Shown in pieces: positions 52,731 through 60,631 of a stretch of DNA of 64,000 nt. The stretch is from positions 57,776 through 121,775 of the forward strand of contig NZ_CAKJTG010000004.1 in assembly GCF_917563885.1 (NCBI RefSeq), written 5' to 3'. Under the pieces are notes generated by a model that worked only from the letters and a program-made list of their open reading frames with translations, did not search any database and was not told the origin of the DNA. The stretch is from Pseudoneobacillus rhizosphaerae. GTDB taxonomy: Bacteria > Bacillota > Bacilli > Bacillales > Cytobacillaceae. A program made the position numbers and the translations under genes. Positions within the stretch are counted from its first letter, which is position 1; each line of letters opens with the position of its first letter.

Positions 52731-52746
52731 AATCAAACGTTTGATT
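52731..52746. repeat. AATCAAACG palindrome, copy 2
   Basis: AATCAAACGTTTGATT is a perfect 16-bp palindrome preceded by AAGGCTT, like the copy at 42862. It lies between two gene ends, so it is unlikely to be a simple promoter operator. Confidence 0.5.
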
Positions 52747-52753
52747 AAACGTA

Positions 52754-52774
52754 AAAATCCCCTTCCAAAGGGGA
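52754..52774 (-). terminator. Terminator of the DUF4257 gene
   Basis: AATCCCCTT and AAGGGGATT form a perfect 9-bp stem with a 3-nt loop. On the minus strand it ends in TTTTTA. It lies 10 bases past the stop. Confidence 0.85.
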
Positions 52775-52783
52775 TTCTCTCCA

Positions 52784-53083
52784 CTAATTTTGATTCGTCT
52801 TTTCTTCCGGATCCGGTACTTTCCGAAAAATCTCTAAACCCTTCAAAAAAGCGTCCCCACCGATACCCGCCAAAATAGAAATGAAAACCACTCTAAATAA
52901 AGAATCGGTGTCAGCGGAAATGACAAGCACAACCGCTGTTAATGCTCCCATCAAAACCTCTTCAAGAAATCCCAAATAAATAAACTTTTTGGTTTTTCTA
53001 GGTTTGATGATCTTCCCCTTTTTCCTTACATGTCCAACAACGCCAACCAATCCACCAATCAACAAAGCGAAGACAATATTCAT
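52784..53083 (-). CDS. DUF4257 small membrane protein
   Basis: About 99-101 residues. Three hydrophobic segments (I-V-F-A-L-L-I-G-G-L-V-G-V-V-G-H; V-L-M-G-A-L-T-A-V-V-L-V-I; V-V-F-I-S-I-L-A-G-I-G-G) flank a strongly basic loop R-K-K-G-K-I-I-K-P-R-K-T-K-K. This pattern matches the DUF4257 family of Bacillaceae. Start is ATG 53083 or the TTG two codons earlier; AGGAGTG is about 11 bases before the latter. Function unknown. Confidence 0.7.
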   Translation of the reverse strand: MNIVFALLIGGLVGVVGHVRKKGKIIKPRKTKKFIYLGFLEEVLMGALTAVVLVISADTDSLFRVVFISILAGIGGDAFLKGLEIFRKVPDPEEKTNQN

Positions 53084-53260
53084 CAACAAGTGACTTCACA
53101 CTCCTAAAGCCGAGATTTTTTAATACGGCGACCTTAGGTAAAATCTTGGTGTACTTCCATTATATAGATATTAATATAAATTAGAATGAATAAATATACC
53201 GAATTTTCCGTTTATTGTATAGGATAAGATGACTATTTCGGATGGACTAATAGTAAAAGA

Positions 53261-53293
53261 GAAACCTCCATTCTTGTTTAAGAAAGGAGGTTT
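53261..53293 (-). terminator. Terminator of the sensor kinase gene
   Basis: GAAACCTCC and GGAGGTTTC are perfect 9-bp arms around a 15-nt loop, followed on the minus strand by TCTCTTTTAC. It lies 14 bases past the kinase stop. Confidence 0.7.
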
Positions 53294-53306
53294 CTCATTC
53301 TTTTTA

Positions 53307-54767
53307 TTACATACATTCTAACTCCACACTCACAGTTGTTCCTTTACCAATCTGACTATCAATTTTCATTGTCCCATTATGCTCTAAAATAATTTTGTTA
53401 CTAACCGTTAGGCCAAGCCCAATTCCTTTGTCCTTTGTTGTGTAGAAGGGGGTTCCAAGATAATGCATCATTTCCTCCCCAATTCCCACTCCTTTGTCTG
53501 CAAAGGTAATCAACACTCTGTTCTTTTTCAGCTTGACAACAGCAATATGAACAAGGCCACCTTTAGGCATGGACTCAATTGCATTTTTAATAAAGTTTAC
53601 AAAAACTTGTTTTAACTGATTTGGATTACAGAGTATCGGGATATCACCATCTAGATATTCGTACTGGATTTGAACATTATACATTAATGCCTGAGGATGG
53701 AGAATTTTCACCGTACTATCTAAAATCGATATTAAATTTTCTCGCTCAAATTGAATGGCCTGTGGTTTGGCCAAGGACATAAATTCATTTACAATCATGT
53801 CAATACGATCAAGCTCTTCCATAATTATAGATAAATAGTTTTCTTCCGCCTCTCTATTATTACTTCTTTTCAATAACTTTGAGAATCCCTTTAACGATGT
53901 TAAAGGATTGCGTATTTCATGTGCAACCCCAGCAGCTAATTGGCCAATAATTGAAAGTCGATCTAGATTACGAAGGGCCGCATCATTTTTCAATCTGTCG
54001 GTAACATTTCTTCCCACAATGACAAACGATTCTATTTCCTTTTGATCATTATAGATAGGAGAAATATTATATTCTGCGTATATCACTTCGTTAGTAGCAG
54101 TCATCATCCTTTTTTGTACCAGCTGTGGTTCCCCTGTAGCTAATAGCTTCTGAAACATTTCAGTTAAGGGCTCCACTTCATCAGGAAAGACAAAATCCGT
54201 AATTTTTTGCCCAACAATTTCTTTTGTTGACCTCCCTGTAAGTTTTTCGTAGGATGGAGAAGCATATATAATCGTGAAGTCTTTTTTAAAAACTTTTATC
54301 ATATCTGTCGTATTTTCAGTAATTAAATTGTATAACTCCCTTATTTTCTTTAATTCACGTTCCAAATTCACCTTTTCAGTTATATCACGGAAAATAGCGA
54401 TGACAGCTATAATTTCTCCTTCAATATTTCTTAACGGTGAGTAGGAAACAGCGATATCAAGCACGGTTCCATTCTTATGAGTACGCTGTGTATTTAAATT
54501 GGAAAACACTTGTCCTCTTTGAACTGAATCAATGATTCCGTATACGGAGTCTGGATTGGGAAATTCTCTAATGTTTTTTCCGAGTACATCTTCCTCAGTA
54601 AAGCCAAAGATTTGAGTATACATAGGGTTCACTCTAATAAAACGATTCTTCATATCAACAATGGCAAATCCGTCAGCTGAACAATTAAGAAATAAATCTA
54701 GTAAACCATCGGGATTAATTAGTTCCTCAGATGTTTCATATTTAAAAATAGGGAATTCATTTGCCAT
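53307..54767 (-). CDS. PAS-PAS sensor histidine kinase, sporulation-kinase type
   Basis: 486 residues from ATG 54767 (GGAGCGGAG upstream). Two PAS domains (about 20-135 and 140-260) precede HisKA with H-E-I-R-N-P-L-T-S-L-K-G-F (His ~281) and the ATPase domain with N-F-I-K-N-A-I-E-S (N box), D-K-G-V-G-I-G (G1) and G-I-G-L-G-L-T (G2). No membrane segment is present, so it is cytosolic, like KinA/KinE kinases that feed phosphate into Spo0F. No response regulator is adjacent, also typical of orphan sporulation kinases. A cluster of DnaA-box-like sites lies 140-280 bases upstream. Confidence 0.88.
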   Translation of the reverse strand: MANEFPIFKYETSEELINPDGLLDLFLNCSADGFAIVDMKNRFIRVNPMYTQIFGFTEEDVLGKNIREFPNPDSVYGIIDSVQRGQVFSNLNTQRTHKNGTVLDIAVSYSPLRNIEGEIIAVIAIFRDITEKVNLERELKKIRELYNLITENTTDMIKVFKKDFTIIYASPSYEKLTGRSTKEIVGQKITDFVFPDEVEPLTEMFQKLLATGEPQLVQKRMMTATNEVIYAEYNISPIYNDQKEIESFVIVGRNVTDRLKNDAALRNLDRLSIIGQLAAGVAHEIRNPLTSLKGFSKLLKRSNNREAEENYLSIIMEELDRIDMIVNEFMSLAKPQAIQFERENLISILDSTVKILHPQALMYNVQIQYEYLDGDIPILCNPNQLKQVFVNFIKNAIESMPKGGLVHIAVVKLKKNRVLITFADKGVGIGEEMMHYLGTPFYTTKDKGIGLGLTVSNKIILEHNGTMKIDSQIGKGTTVSVELECM

Positions 54768-54907
54768 ATCGCTCCGCTCCAAACCACTTCATAATAATAA
54801 TATCTTCATTTTACAGAATAATTAGTTAAATAAAAAGAGAAATCGATAGGAGGTAACTAAATAGATTGTTGATAAGTATTTTCCTTTACTAGAATTGGCT
54901 TAATTTT

Positions 54908-55050
54908 ATGGGGATAACTTGTAAAAAAAAAAAAAATCCTCTTTTGACTGTGGACAATGCAAAGTTTATACACAATTGTAGATAAACACTTTTGAATTGT
55001 AGATAACTACTCCAAATATGAAATTAAAGAACTATGGATTTTGTGGATAA
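54908..55050. promoter_or_regulatory. Cluster of DnaA-box-like sites upstream of the sensor kinase
   Basis: Within ~140 bases: TGGGGATAA (54909), TGTGGACAA (54949), TTATACACA (54966), TGTAGATAA (54977 and 54998) and TGTGGATAA (55042). Two are perfect TTATNCACA boxes (54966 plus, 55042 minus) and the others differ by one or two bases. A poly-A run of 14 lies at about 54923-54936. The 54768-55275 gap otherwise contains only the MITE and a terminator. Confidence 0.55.
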
Positions 55051-55075
55051 GTCACTATTGTTCAAAATAAATAAA

Positions 55076-55236
55076 GGCTGTTTTCGCAAAGATTGTTGCT
55101 TTTCGAACTAAGTTTAAACCCGTATTTATTAAGGCTTCGGGGCATCTTTTCGTCATTGTTTCAAGTTTTTTTGTGCTAATCTATGATTTTGTCTGTTATT
55201 TTAAATGCATTAGCAACAATGTTTACGAAAAGAGCC
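55076..55236 (-). mobile_element. 161-bp MITE-like element, copy 2, with 8-bp target duplication
   Basis: The same 161-bp sequence as 17260-17420 in opposite orientation, with only a few differences by eye. It begins GGCTGTTTTCGCAAAGATTG and ends CGAAAAGAGCC. The flanks are TAAATAAA on both sides (55068-55075 and 55237-55244), a perfect 8-bp target-site duplication. It lies just past the terminator of the redox lipoprotein gene. Confidence 0.88.
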
Positions 55237-55243
55237 TAAATAA

Positions 55244-55270
55244 AAGCAGGAACCACATTTGGTCCTGCTT
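55244..55270 (-). terminator. Terminator of the redox lipoprotein gene
   Basis: AAGCAGGA and TCCTGCTT are perfect arms, extended by CC/GG on the minus strand, followed by TTATTTA. The MITE has inserted right beside it. Confidence 0.7.
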
Positions 55271-55275
55271 CATTT

Positions 55276-55794
55276 CTAATTAGATTCTTTTAACTTATTA
55301 TATTCTTCCTTAATCTCATTAACTGTTTTCGAGATTTCTTCTCCCCAATGGTCATTAGCCGTTTTAAAGATGACTTTGCCATCTTTGTCCATTAATGCAT
55401 AGCCTCTAAAAGCCGAATCGCCATTTTTCATACCTAAATGGTCAACCAATTCTAATTCTGGGTCAGAAACTAAATTAAGGCTATATCCGAACATTTCCTT
55501 AAGTGCATTGTGGAGCTCAAGCTGATGCTCAGGTGTGTCCTTACTAATGATGAACATCTCCACATCCAATCCTTCTAGCTCTTTCAAATTCTCATGCAAC
55601 TGAACTAGTTGCTGTTGGCAAAGTCCTCAGGTGTAAGAGGTGATAAAAAAGAATAAAGTTGGTTTTTCTAATGGAAAGGAAATCTCTTCTTTGTCTTGGT
55701 TTAACAAAGTAATGGAGTCATTTAACTTCTTGTCTCCACAGGCAGATAAAAAAAGTACAGAAATGAGTAACAATAAAAATATTTTTAATTTCAT
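55276..55794 (-). CDS. Thioredoxin-fold (AhpC/TSA-like) lipoprotein with in-frame TGA in the active site; candidate selenoprotein
   Basis: Read through one TGA (55629-55627), this is a 172-residue protein. AAAGGAG precedes ATG 55794, and a lipoprotein signal ends L-F-L-S-A-C. A thioredoxin-like domain then begins L-F-F-F-I-T-S-Y-T, followed by TGA, G, L, C, Q-Q-Q-L-V-Q-L. In related thiol oxidoreductases the TGA position is Cys of C-x-x-C, so decoding as selenocysteine gives U-G-L-C. The frame then stays open for 116 codons with normal family features (M-F-I-I-S-K-D-T-P-E; A-L-M-D-K-D-G-K-V-I-F). A hairpin of SECIS type follows the TGA. The alternative is a pseudogene or two-piece gene caused by one nonsense mutation. 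It sits downstream of the oligopeptide permease genes. Confidence 0.65.
55596..55612 (-). promoter_or_regulatory. Candidate bacterial SECIS hairpin
   Basis: On the minus strand, 14 bases after the TGA, GCAACT and AGTTGC form a 6-bp stem with loop AGTTC. The loop has G at its second position and starts 20 bases after the TGA. This agrees with the general bacterial SECIS model as I recall it (apical loop 16-37 nt from UGA, short upper stem, G in the first two loop bases). Confidence 0.5.
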
Positions 55795-55937
55795 ATAAAG
55801 CTCCTTTATTTCTTTTGTATACAAAATTTTATAGGAAAAACTTTTGCAATACAAATCATTAGCCTTGATTACTCCATTCCCCCGTTTTTCCAAAACTAAT
55901 AGCATCAAAAAATAAGAGACCCTCAATGGAGTCTCTT

Positions 55938-56840
55938 TTATTGTTTCATTTTTGGATCAAGGACATCCCGCAACCCGTCTCCCATTAAATTGAAGCCCAG
56001 TACTGTTAACATGATTGCCATCCCTGGAAAAAATAAAGTCCAAGGTGCCTGCATGATATAGTTCTTCGAATCGGCAAGCATTTTGCCCCATTCAGGTGTC
56101 GGCGGCTGTGCTCCCATTCCAAGAAATCCAAGTGCTGCTGCTTCAATAATCGCAGTTGCAATCGCTAAAGTTGCTTGGACAATGACTGGCGAAATACTAT
56201 TCGGTAAAATATGACGGAATAGAATCCGCGAATCTCTCATACCAACCGCCCGCGCTGCCATAATATACTCCTCTTGCTTAACACTTAGTACCTTTGACCG
56301 AACTAAACGTCCAAAGTTTGGAATATTAATAACAGCAATAGCTATTAGTGCGTTTTGTAAAGATGGTCCAAGAATTGCCACAACAGCAATTGCTAATAAT
56401 ATACTAGGAAAAGCTAGCATGATATCGAAAATTCGCGAAATAATCGCATCGACCCAACGGCCATAGTAACCGGCAATTATCCCAAGTGCTGTACCAAAAA
56501 CAACCGACCCTAGTACAGAAAAGAATCCAACCCATAAGGAAATTCTCGCCCCAAAAAGGACACGGGAAAAGATATCTCTACCGAAGTCATCTGTGCCAAA
56601 CCAATGCTGACTGGAAGGTGCTTGAAATCGGTCGACTAATTTTTGTGCTTTATAATCATATGGAGCAATAATTGGTGCGAGGAAAGCTATAATAATAAAA
56701 AAGATGACAATTCCTAATCCTATCAATGCAAGTCTATTTTTACAAAAAGCCAGCCATGCTTCTTTCCAAGGAGGAACTAGCTTTTCTTCTTCAACAGGAA
56801 CTACTTTTATATTTGTCGTTTTTTTTGCAAGTTGAGCCAC
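55938..56840 (-). CDS. Oligopeptide/dipeptide ABC transporter permease (OppC/DppC type)
   Basis: 300 residues starting at GTG 56840 with GAGGAGGG upstream. The N-terminal OppC domain (W-K-E-A-W-L-A-F-C-K-N-R-L-A-L) and H-W-F-G-T-D-D-F-G-R-D-I-F-S-R-V-L-F-G-A-R are characteristic. The EAA loop reads E-Y-I-M-A-A-R-A-V-G-M-R-D-S-R-I-L-F-R-H-I-L-P-N. Six membrane helices are expected. It pairs with the OppB-type permease to form the channel of a peptide importer. It is 18 bases after that gene and is last in the operon. Confidence 0.92.
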   Translation of the reverse strand: MAQLAKKTTNIKVVPVEEEKLVPPWKEAWLAFCKNRLALIGLGIVIFFIIIAFLAPIIAPYDYKAQKLVDRFQAPSSQHWFGTDDFGRDIFSRVLFGARISLWVGFFSVLGSVVFGTALGIIAGYYGRWVDAIISRIFDIMLAFPSILLAIAVVAILGPSLQNALIAIAVINIPNFGRLVRSKVLSVKQEEYIMAARAVGMRDSRILFRHILPNSISPVIVQATLAIATAIIEAAALGFLGMGAQPPTPEWGKMLADSKNYIMQAPWTLFFPGMAIMLTVLGFNLMGDGLRDVLDPKMKQ

Positions 56841-56858
56841 TCTAAATCCCTCCTCTTA

Positions 56859-57866
56859 CTATTTATTGTATTTAATTCTTGGGTCAACCACGACGTAGAG
56901 TAGATCGACAATCAAGTTAATTAATACGAAGATAGCCGCGATTATTAAGATTCCAGACTGGATAACCGGATAGTCACGGTAACTAATAGCATCATAGACA
57001 TATCGTCCAATTCCTGGCCAACCAAAGATTGTTTCAGTTAATATCGCGCCACCTAATAGTAAACCCGTTTGTAAACCAATTACGGTTAGTACAGGAATAA
57101 TGGCATTTTTCAATGAATGCTTGTAGACAACCCAAAACATTCTTAAGCCCTTTGCTCTTGCTGTCCGAACATAATCTGATTTCATAACTTCTAGCATTGT
57201 TGCCCGCGTCATTCTTGCTATAATTGCCATCGGAATTGTAGCAAGGGCCATGCTTGGTAAAGCTAAATGTTTAATAGCCGTAGTAAATTGATCAAAACGT
57301 CCTTGAAGTAAGGTGTCGACTAAATACAGATTAGTTATCGACTCTATTGGGTCGCGAACATTATTTCTTCCTGTCGTCGGCAACCAACCCAACTCGATAG
57401 AAAATCCCCATTGTAGCATTAAGCCTAGCCAAAAAATCGGCATCGATACTCCAACCAAAGCTACAACCATTGCGACATAATCAAACCATGACTTCGAAAA
57501 CCACGCACTAATAATTCCAGCGTTTACTCCAATTACTACTGCAACTAGCATTGCTACCAACGTTAATTCGAAAGTTGCCGCTAAATATGGCCAAACTTCT
57601 TCGCTTATTGGTCCCCTTGTCCGTAAAGATGTTCCTAAATCCCCTTGGAGAAGTTGCCCAAGATAATCGACATATTGTATGTACCATGGTCGATCTAAAC
57701 CTAGTTCTCTAGTTAAGTTTTCAATGGCTGCTGCCGTTGCTCTTTGTCCTAATATTACTTGAGCTGGATTTCCTGGTATCGCATGGATAATAGCAAATAC
57801 AACAAGGGTCATTCCAAATAGAACTGGTATTAATGAAAATAAACGGCGGACCGTGTAATTAAACAA
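56859..57866 (-). CDS. Oligopeptide/dipeptide ABC transporter permease (OppB/DppB type)
   Basis: 335 residues from TTG 57866, 8 bases after AAGGAG; the GTG at 57875 overlaps that box. This gives the family-typical start M-F-N-Y-T-V-R-R-L-F-S-L-I-P-V-L-F-G. H-A-I-P-G-N-P-A (~31) and the EAA loop D-Y-V-R-T-A-R-A-K-G-L-R (~225) identify OppB/DppB. Six helices span the membrane. A strong terminator separates it from the upstream binding-protein gene, so permease mRNA should be less abundant than binding-protein mRNA. Confidence 0.92.
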   Translation of the reverse strand: MFNYTVRRLFSLIPVLFGMTLVVFAIIHAIPGNPAQVILGQRATAAAIENLTRELGLDRPWYIQYVDYLGQLLQGDLGTSLRTRGPISEEVWPYLAATFELTLVAMLVAVVIGVNAGIISAWFSKSWFDYVAMVVALVGVSMPIFWLGLMLQWGFSIELGWLPTTGRNNVRDPIESITNLYLVDTLLQGRFDQFTTAIKHLALPSMALATIPMAIIARMTRATMLEVMKSDYVRTARAKGLRMFWVVYKHSLKNAIIPVLTVIGLQTGLLLGGAILTETIFGWPGIGRYVYDAISYRDYPVIQSGILIIAAIFVLINLIVDLLYVVVDPRIKYNK

Positions 57867-57934
57867 CTCTTTCACTCCTTTTTTAAGTAGTGATCATATC
57901 AAGCTTCAGCGCTGGCTTTTAGCTTTTCTAAAAA

Positions 57935-57961
57935 AAAGGGGAGGAAAGCTCCCTCCCCTTT
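57935..57961 (-). terminator. Intra-operon terminator/attenuator between binding protein and permeases
   Basis: AAAGGGGAGG and CCTCCCCTTT are perfect 10-bp arms with a 7-nt loop. On the minus strand the stem ends in TTTTTTTTAG, a strong intrinsic terminator, 31 bases after the binding-protein stop. Confidence 0.9.
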
Positions 57962-57991
57962 GGTACCTATCTTACTCGCGTTTCTTCTTTA

Positions 57992-59614
57992 TTACTTTGC
58001 AAATTCAACATTAATTAATGACTCAGAGCCAGTTGGATGTGGTTTGTAGTTAACGACATCTTTTCCAGCAGCTAATAATGGAATGGAGTGAACAAGTGGT
58101 ACCCAAGGAGCATCCTCATGAATGATTTCTTGAGCTTTCTTGTATAGTTCATTACGAGCATCTTCATCCACTTCTGTTTGAGCTTGGATTAGAATATCAT
58201 GAAGCTCGTCGCTGCTATACATCGCACTGTTGTTACTACCAATACTATCTTTATCTAGTAATGTGTATAAGAAGTTGTCAGCGTCACCATTGTCACCAGT
58301 CCAACCAAGCATGAAGGCATCATATTCACCATTTTTTGCTTGATCTAAATAGGTAGCCCAGTCAACAGATTGAATATTAGCTGTAACGCCAATTTCAGCT
58401 AAACTTGCTTGGATAACCTCTGCAACCTTCATAGCTTCTGGCATATATGGACGTGCTACAGGCATTGCCCATAGGTCCATTGTAAATCCATCCGCATATC
58501 CAGCTTCCGCTAATAAAGCTTTTGCTTTTTCTAAATCATATGGATATGGTTCAATTGCATCGTTATAGCCCGAAATAGCAGGTGGCATTGGGTTTATAGC
58601 TGGCTGTGCTGTTCCACCGTAGAATGCATCGATGATGGATTGTTTATCAATTGCATGATTAATAGCTTGACGAACTAGCTTATTATCAAATGGTTTACGA
58701 GTGTTTGTTAAACCGATGTAACCAACGTTCATAGAAGGACGCTCAAGAACTTGTAAGTTTTCATTCGCTAAAACAGTTGCTTCATCAGAGTTATTTAATC
58801 CATCCATAACGTCAATCTCGCCACTTACAAGAGCGTTTAGTCGCGCTGTGTTTTCAGGAATAACACGGAAAATAACTTTGTTTAACTTCGGTAATCCTGC
58901 TTGCCAGTAGTCAGCATTCTTTTCAAGAGTGATCGTATCATTCTCTTTCCACTCAACAAACTTGAATGGTCCTGTTCCAACTGGATTTGCACGGTAAGCT
59001 TCCCCTTGTTTCTCGATAGCCGCTGGGCTAGAAATAGCGAAAGGAGACATCGCTAAGTTCTTAAGGAAAGGAGCTTGTGGTCTCTTTAATACAAATTTAA
59101 CGGTATTTGCATCTACGGCAGTAACCTCTTGAATAACATGGCCTTCATCAGCCTTATATCCACCAAACATTGTATAGTAAGGGAATTGTTCTTCATTACC
59201 ATTCATCCAACGGTTAAAGTTGAATACAACAGCATCCGCATTGAATTCTGTGCCATCATGGAATTTAACCCCTTGACGTAACTTGAATTCGTAATTTAAA
59301 CCATCATCTGTTACTGTCCAACTTTCTGCAAGACCAGGATTGATTGTTGTATCCTGTTCACCAAATGAAACTAAAGTTTCAAAAATGTTTTCAGTTACTT
59401 TGAAGGTTTCCCCTTCAGTTGTTGAGATTGGGTCTAGAGAAACGGAATCCCCTCCACGGCCATACACAAGTGTATCTTTGGCAGGAGTTTCTTCTTTTAC
59501 GACAGGATCCTTTTCGTCGTCGCTGTTTTGATTCGTTTTACTGCTGCATCCAACAAGGAACATGCTGATTGCTAAAAATGCAACCAATAGCGTCTTAAAA
59601 GTGCTTTTCTTCAT
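57992..59614 (-). CDS. Oligopeptide/dipeptide ABC transporter substrate-binding lipoprotein (SBP family 5)
   Basis: 540 residues with a lipoprotein signal ending M-F-L-V-G-C (Cys 23), followed by an N/D/K linker. The family-5 pattern is present: L-V-Y-G-R-G-G-D-S-V-S-L-D-P, E-S-W-T-V-T-D-D-G-L-N-Y-E-F-K-L-R-Q-G-V-K-F-H-D-G (~95-120) and R-Q-A-I-N-H-A-I-D-K. It captures peptides outside the membrane and hands them to the permeases. AGGGGG precedes the ATG. The terminator just downstream favours higher expression than the permeases. Confidence 0.92.
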   Translation of the reverse strand: MKKSTFKTLLVAFLAISMFLVGCSSKTNQNSDDEKDPVVKEETPAKDTLVYGRGGDSVSLDPISTTEGETFKVTENIFETLVSFGEQDTTINPGLAESWTVTDDGLNYEFKLRQGVKFHDGTEFNADAVVFNFNRWMNGNEEQFPYYTMFGGYKADEGHVIQEVTAVDANTVKFVLKRPQAPFLKNLAMSPFAISSPAAIEKQGEAYRANPVGTGPFKFVEWKENDTITLEKNADYWQAGLPKLNKVIFRVIPENTARLNALVSGEIDVMDGLNNSDEATVLANENLQVLERPSMNVGYIGLTNTRKPFDNKLVRQAINHAIDKQSIIDAFYGGTAQPAINPMPPAISGYNDAIEPYPYDLEKAKALLAEAGYADGFTMDLWAMPVARPYMPEAMKVAEVIQASLAEIGVTANIQSVDWATYLDQAKNGEYDAFMLGWTGDNGDADNFLYTLLDKDSIGSNNSAMYSSDELHDILIQAQTEVDEDARNELYKKAQEIIHEDAPWVPLVHSIPLLAAGKDVVNYKPHPTGSESLINVEFAK

Positions 59615-59665
59615 AAGCGTTTGTTACCCCCTATTTATTTTTTTATATATCATTAATGCGGTTGC

Positions 59666-60631
59666 CTACTCGTATAAGTGGCATGCCACAGAATGACCAT
59701 TCAAATTACGCTCTACTGGCCTTATTGATTGACAAATATCCATAACTTGAGAGCACCTAGTGTGGAAGGCACATCCTGAAGGAGGATTCGCAGGGCTTGG
59801 TAATTCCCCCTCTATTAAAATGGTTTCCCGTTTAATATCAGGATCAGGTATAGGTACTGCTGATAATAACGCCTTCGTATACGGGTGCATCGGATTTTCA
59901 TAAAGTTCTTCACTATCTGCTAATTCTATTAATCTCCCTAAATACATTACCCCTACGCGGTCGCTGATGTGACGAACCACTCCTAAATCATGAGCGATAA
60001 AGATATAGGTAAGCTGGAATTCATTTTGAATGTCTTTCATCAAATTTAGCACCTGTGCCTGAATCGAAACATCTAGTGCTGATACAGGTTCATCTGCAAT
60101 GATAAGCTTGGGCTTAGTCATTAGTGCTTTTGCAATTCCAATACGTTGACGTTGACCACCGCTAAATTGGTGAGGATATCTTCGTGCGTGGTAGCTGCTA
60201 AGCCCCACTACCTCAAGCATTTCCTGAACGCGTTTCTTTCGCTCCTGTTTATTCCCAATTCCATGTACAATAAGTGGTTCTTCGAGAATTTGCTGAATGG
60301 AATGACGTGGATTTAATGATGCATAAGGGTCCTGAAACACCATTTGAATATCCCGACGCGTTTTTCTTAACTCAGACTTAGACATACTCGTAATCTCTTT
60401 ATCTTCAAAAAGAATACGTCCATCACTTGCTTCAATTAAACGCATAAGAAGTCGACCAGTTGTTGACTTTCCACAACCACTTTCACCAACGATTCCTAGT
60501 GTTTCTCCTTTTTTTACATAAAAAGAAACATCGTCAACCGCTTTTACATCTCCTTTTTTCCTTCCAAAAATCCCACCCGTTATGGGGAAGTATTTCTTTA
60601 GCCCATTAACCTCAAGAAGTAACTCCGACAT
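59666..60631 (-). CDS. Peptide ABC transporter ATPase (OppF/DppF type)
   Basis: 321 residues from ATG 60631, with AAAGGAGTG 7 bases upstream. A further 55 codons upstream lie inside the preceding ATPase gene and are not used. Walker A G-E-S-G-C-G-K-S-T (~51), signature F-S-G-G-Q-R-Q-R-I and Walker B L-I-I-A-D-E-P are all present. The C-terminal oligopeptide-type region has P-P-S-G-C-A-F-H-T-R-C-S, with cysteines that can hold an Fe-S cluster in relatives. It overlaps the OppD-type gene by 20 bases. Confidence 0.93.
   Translation of the reverse strand: MSELLLEVNGLKKYFPITGGIFGRKKGDVKAVDDVSFYVKKGETLGIVGESGCGKSTTGRLLMRLIEASDGRILFEDKEITSMSKSELRKTRRDIQMVFQDPYASLNPRHSIQQILEEPLIVHGIGNKQERKKRVQEMLEVVGLSSYHARRYPHQFSGGQRQRIGIAKALMTKPKLIIADEPVSALDVSIQAQVLNLMKDIQNEFQLTYIFIAHDLGVVRHISDRVGVMYLGRLIELADSEELYENPMHPYTKALLSAVPIPDPDIKRETILIEGELPSPANPPSGCAFHTRCSQVMDICQSIRPVERNLNGHSVACHLYE

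Noticed and set aside
42862..52746. Classical TetR operators
   Set aside because: Both AATCAAACG palindromes lie between gene ends and not next to promoters, so they are kept only as repeats.
55276..55794. Two separate genes or a simple pseudogene
   Set aside because: The pieces are in the same frame with only one stop between them, and that stop falls on an active-site position with a hairpin after it. A pseudogene remains the main alternative, so it is kept as a candidate only.
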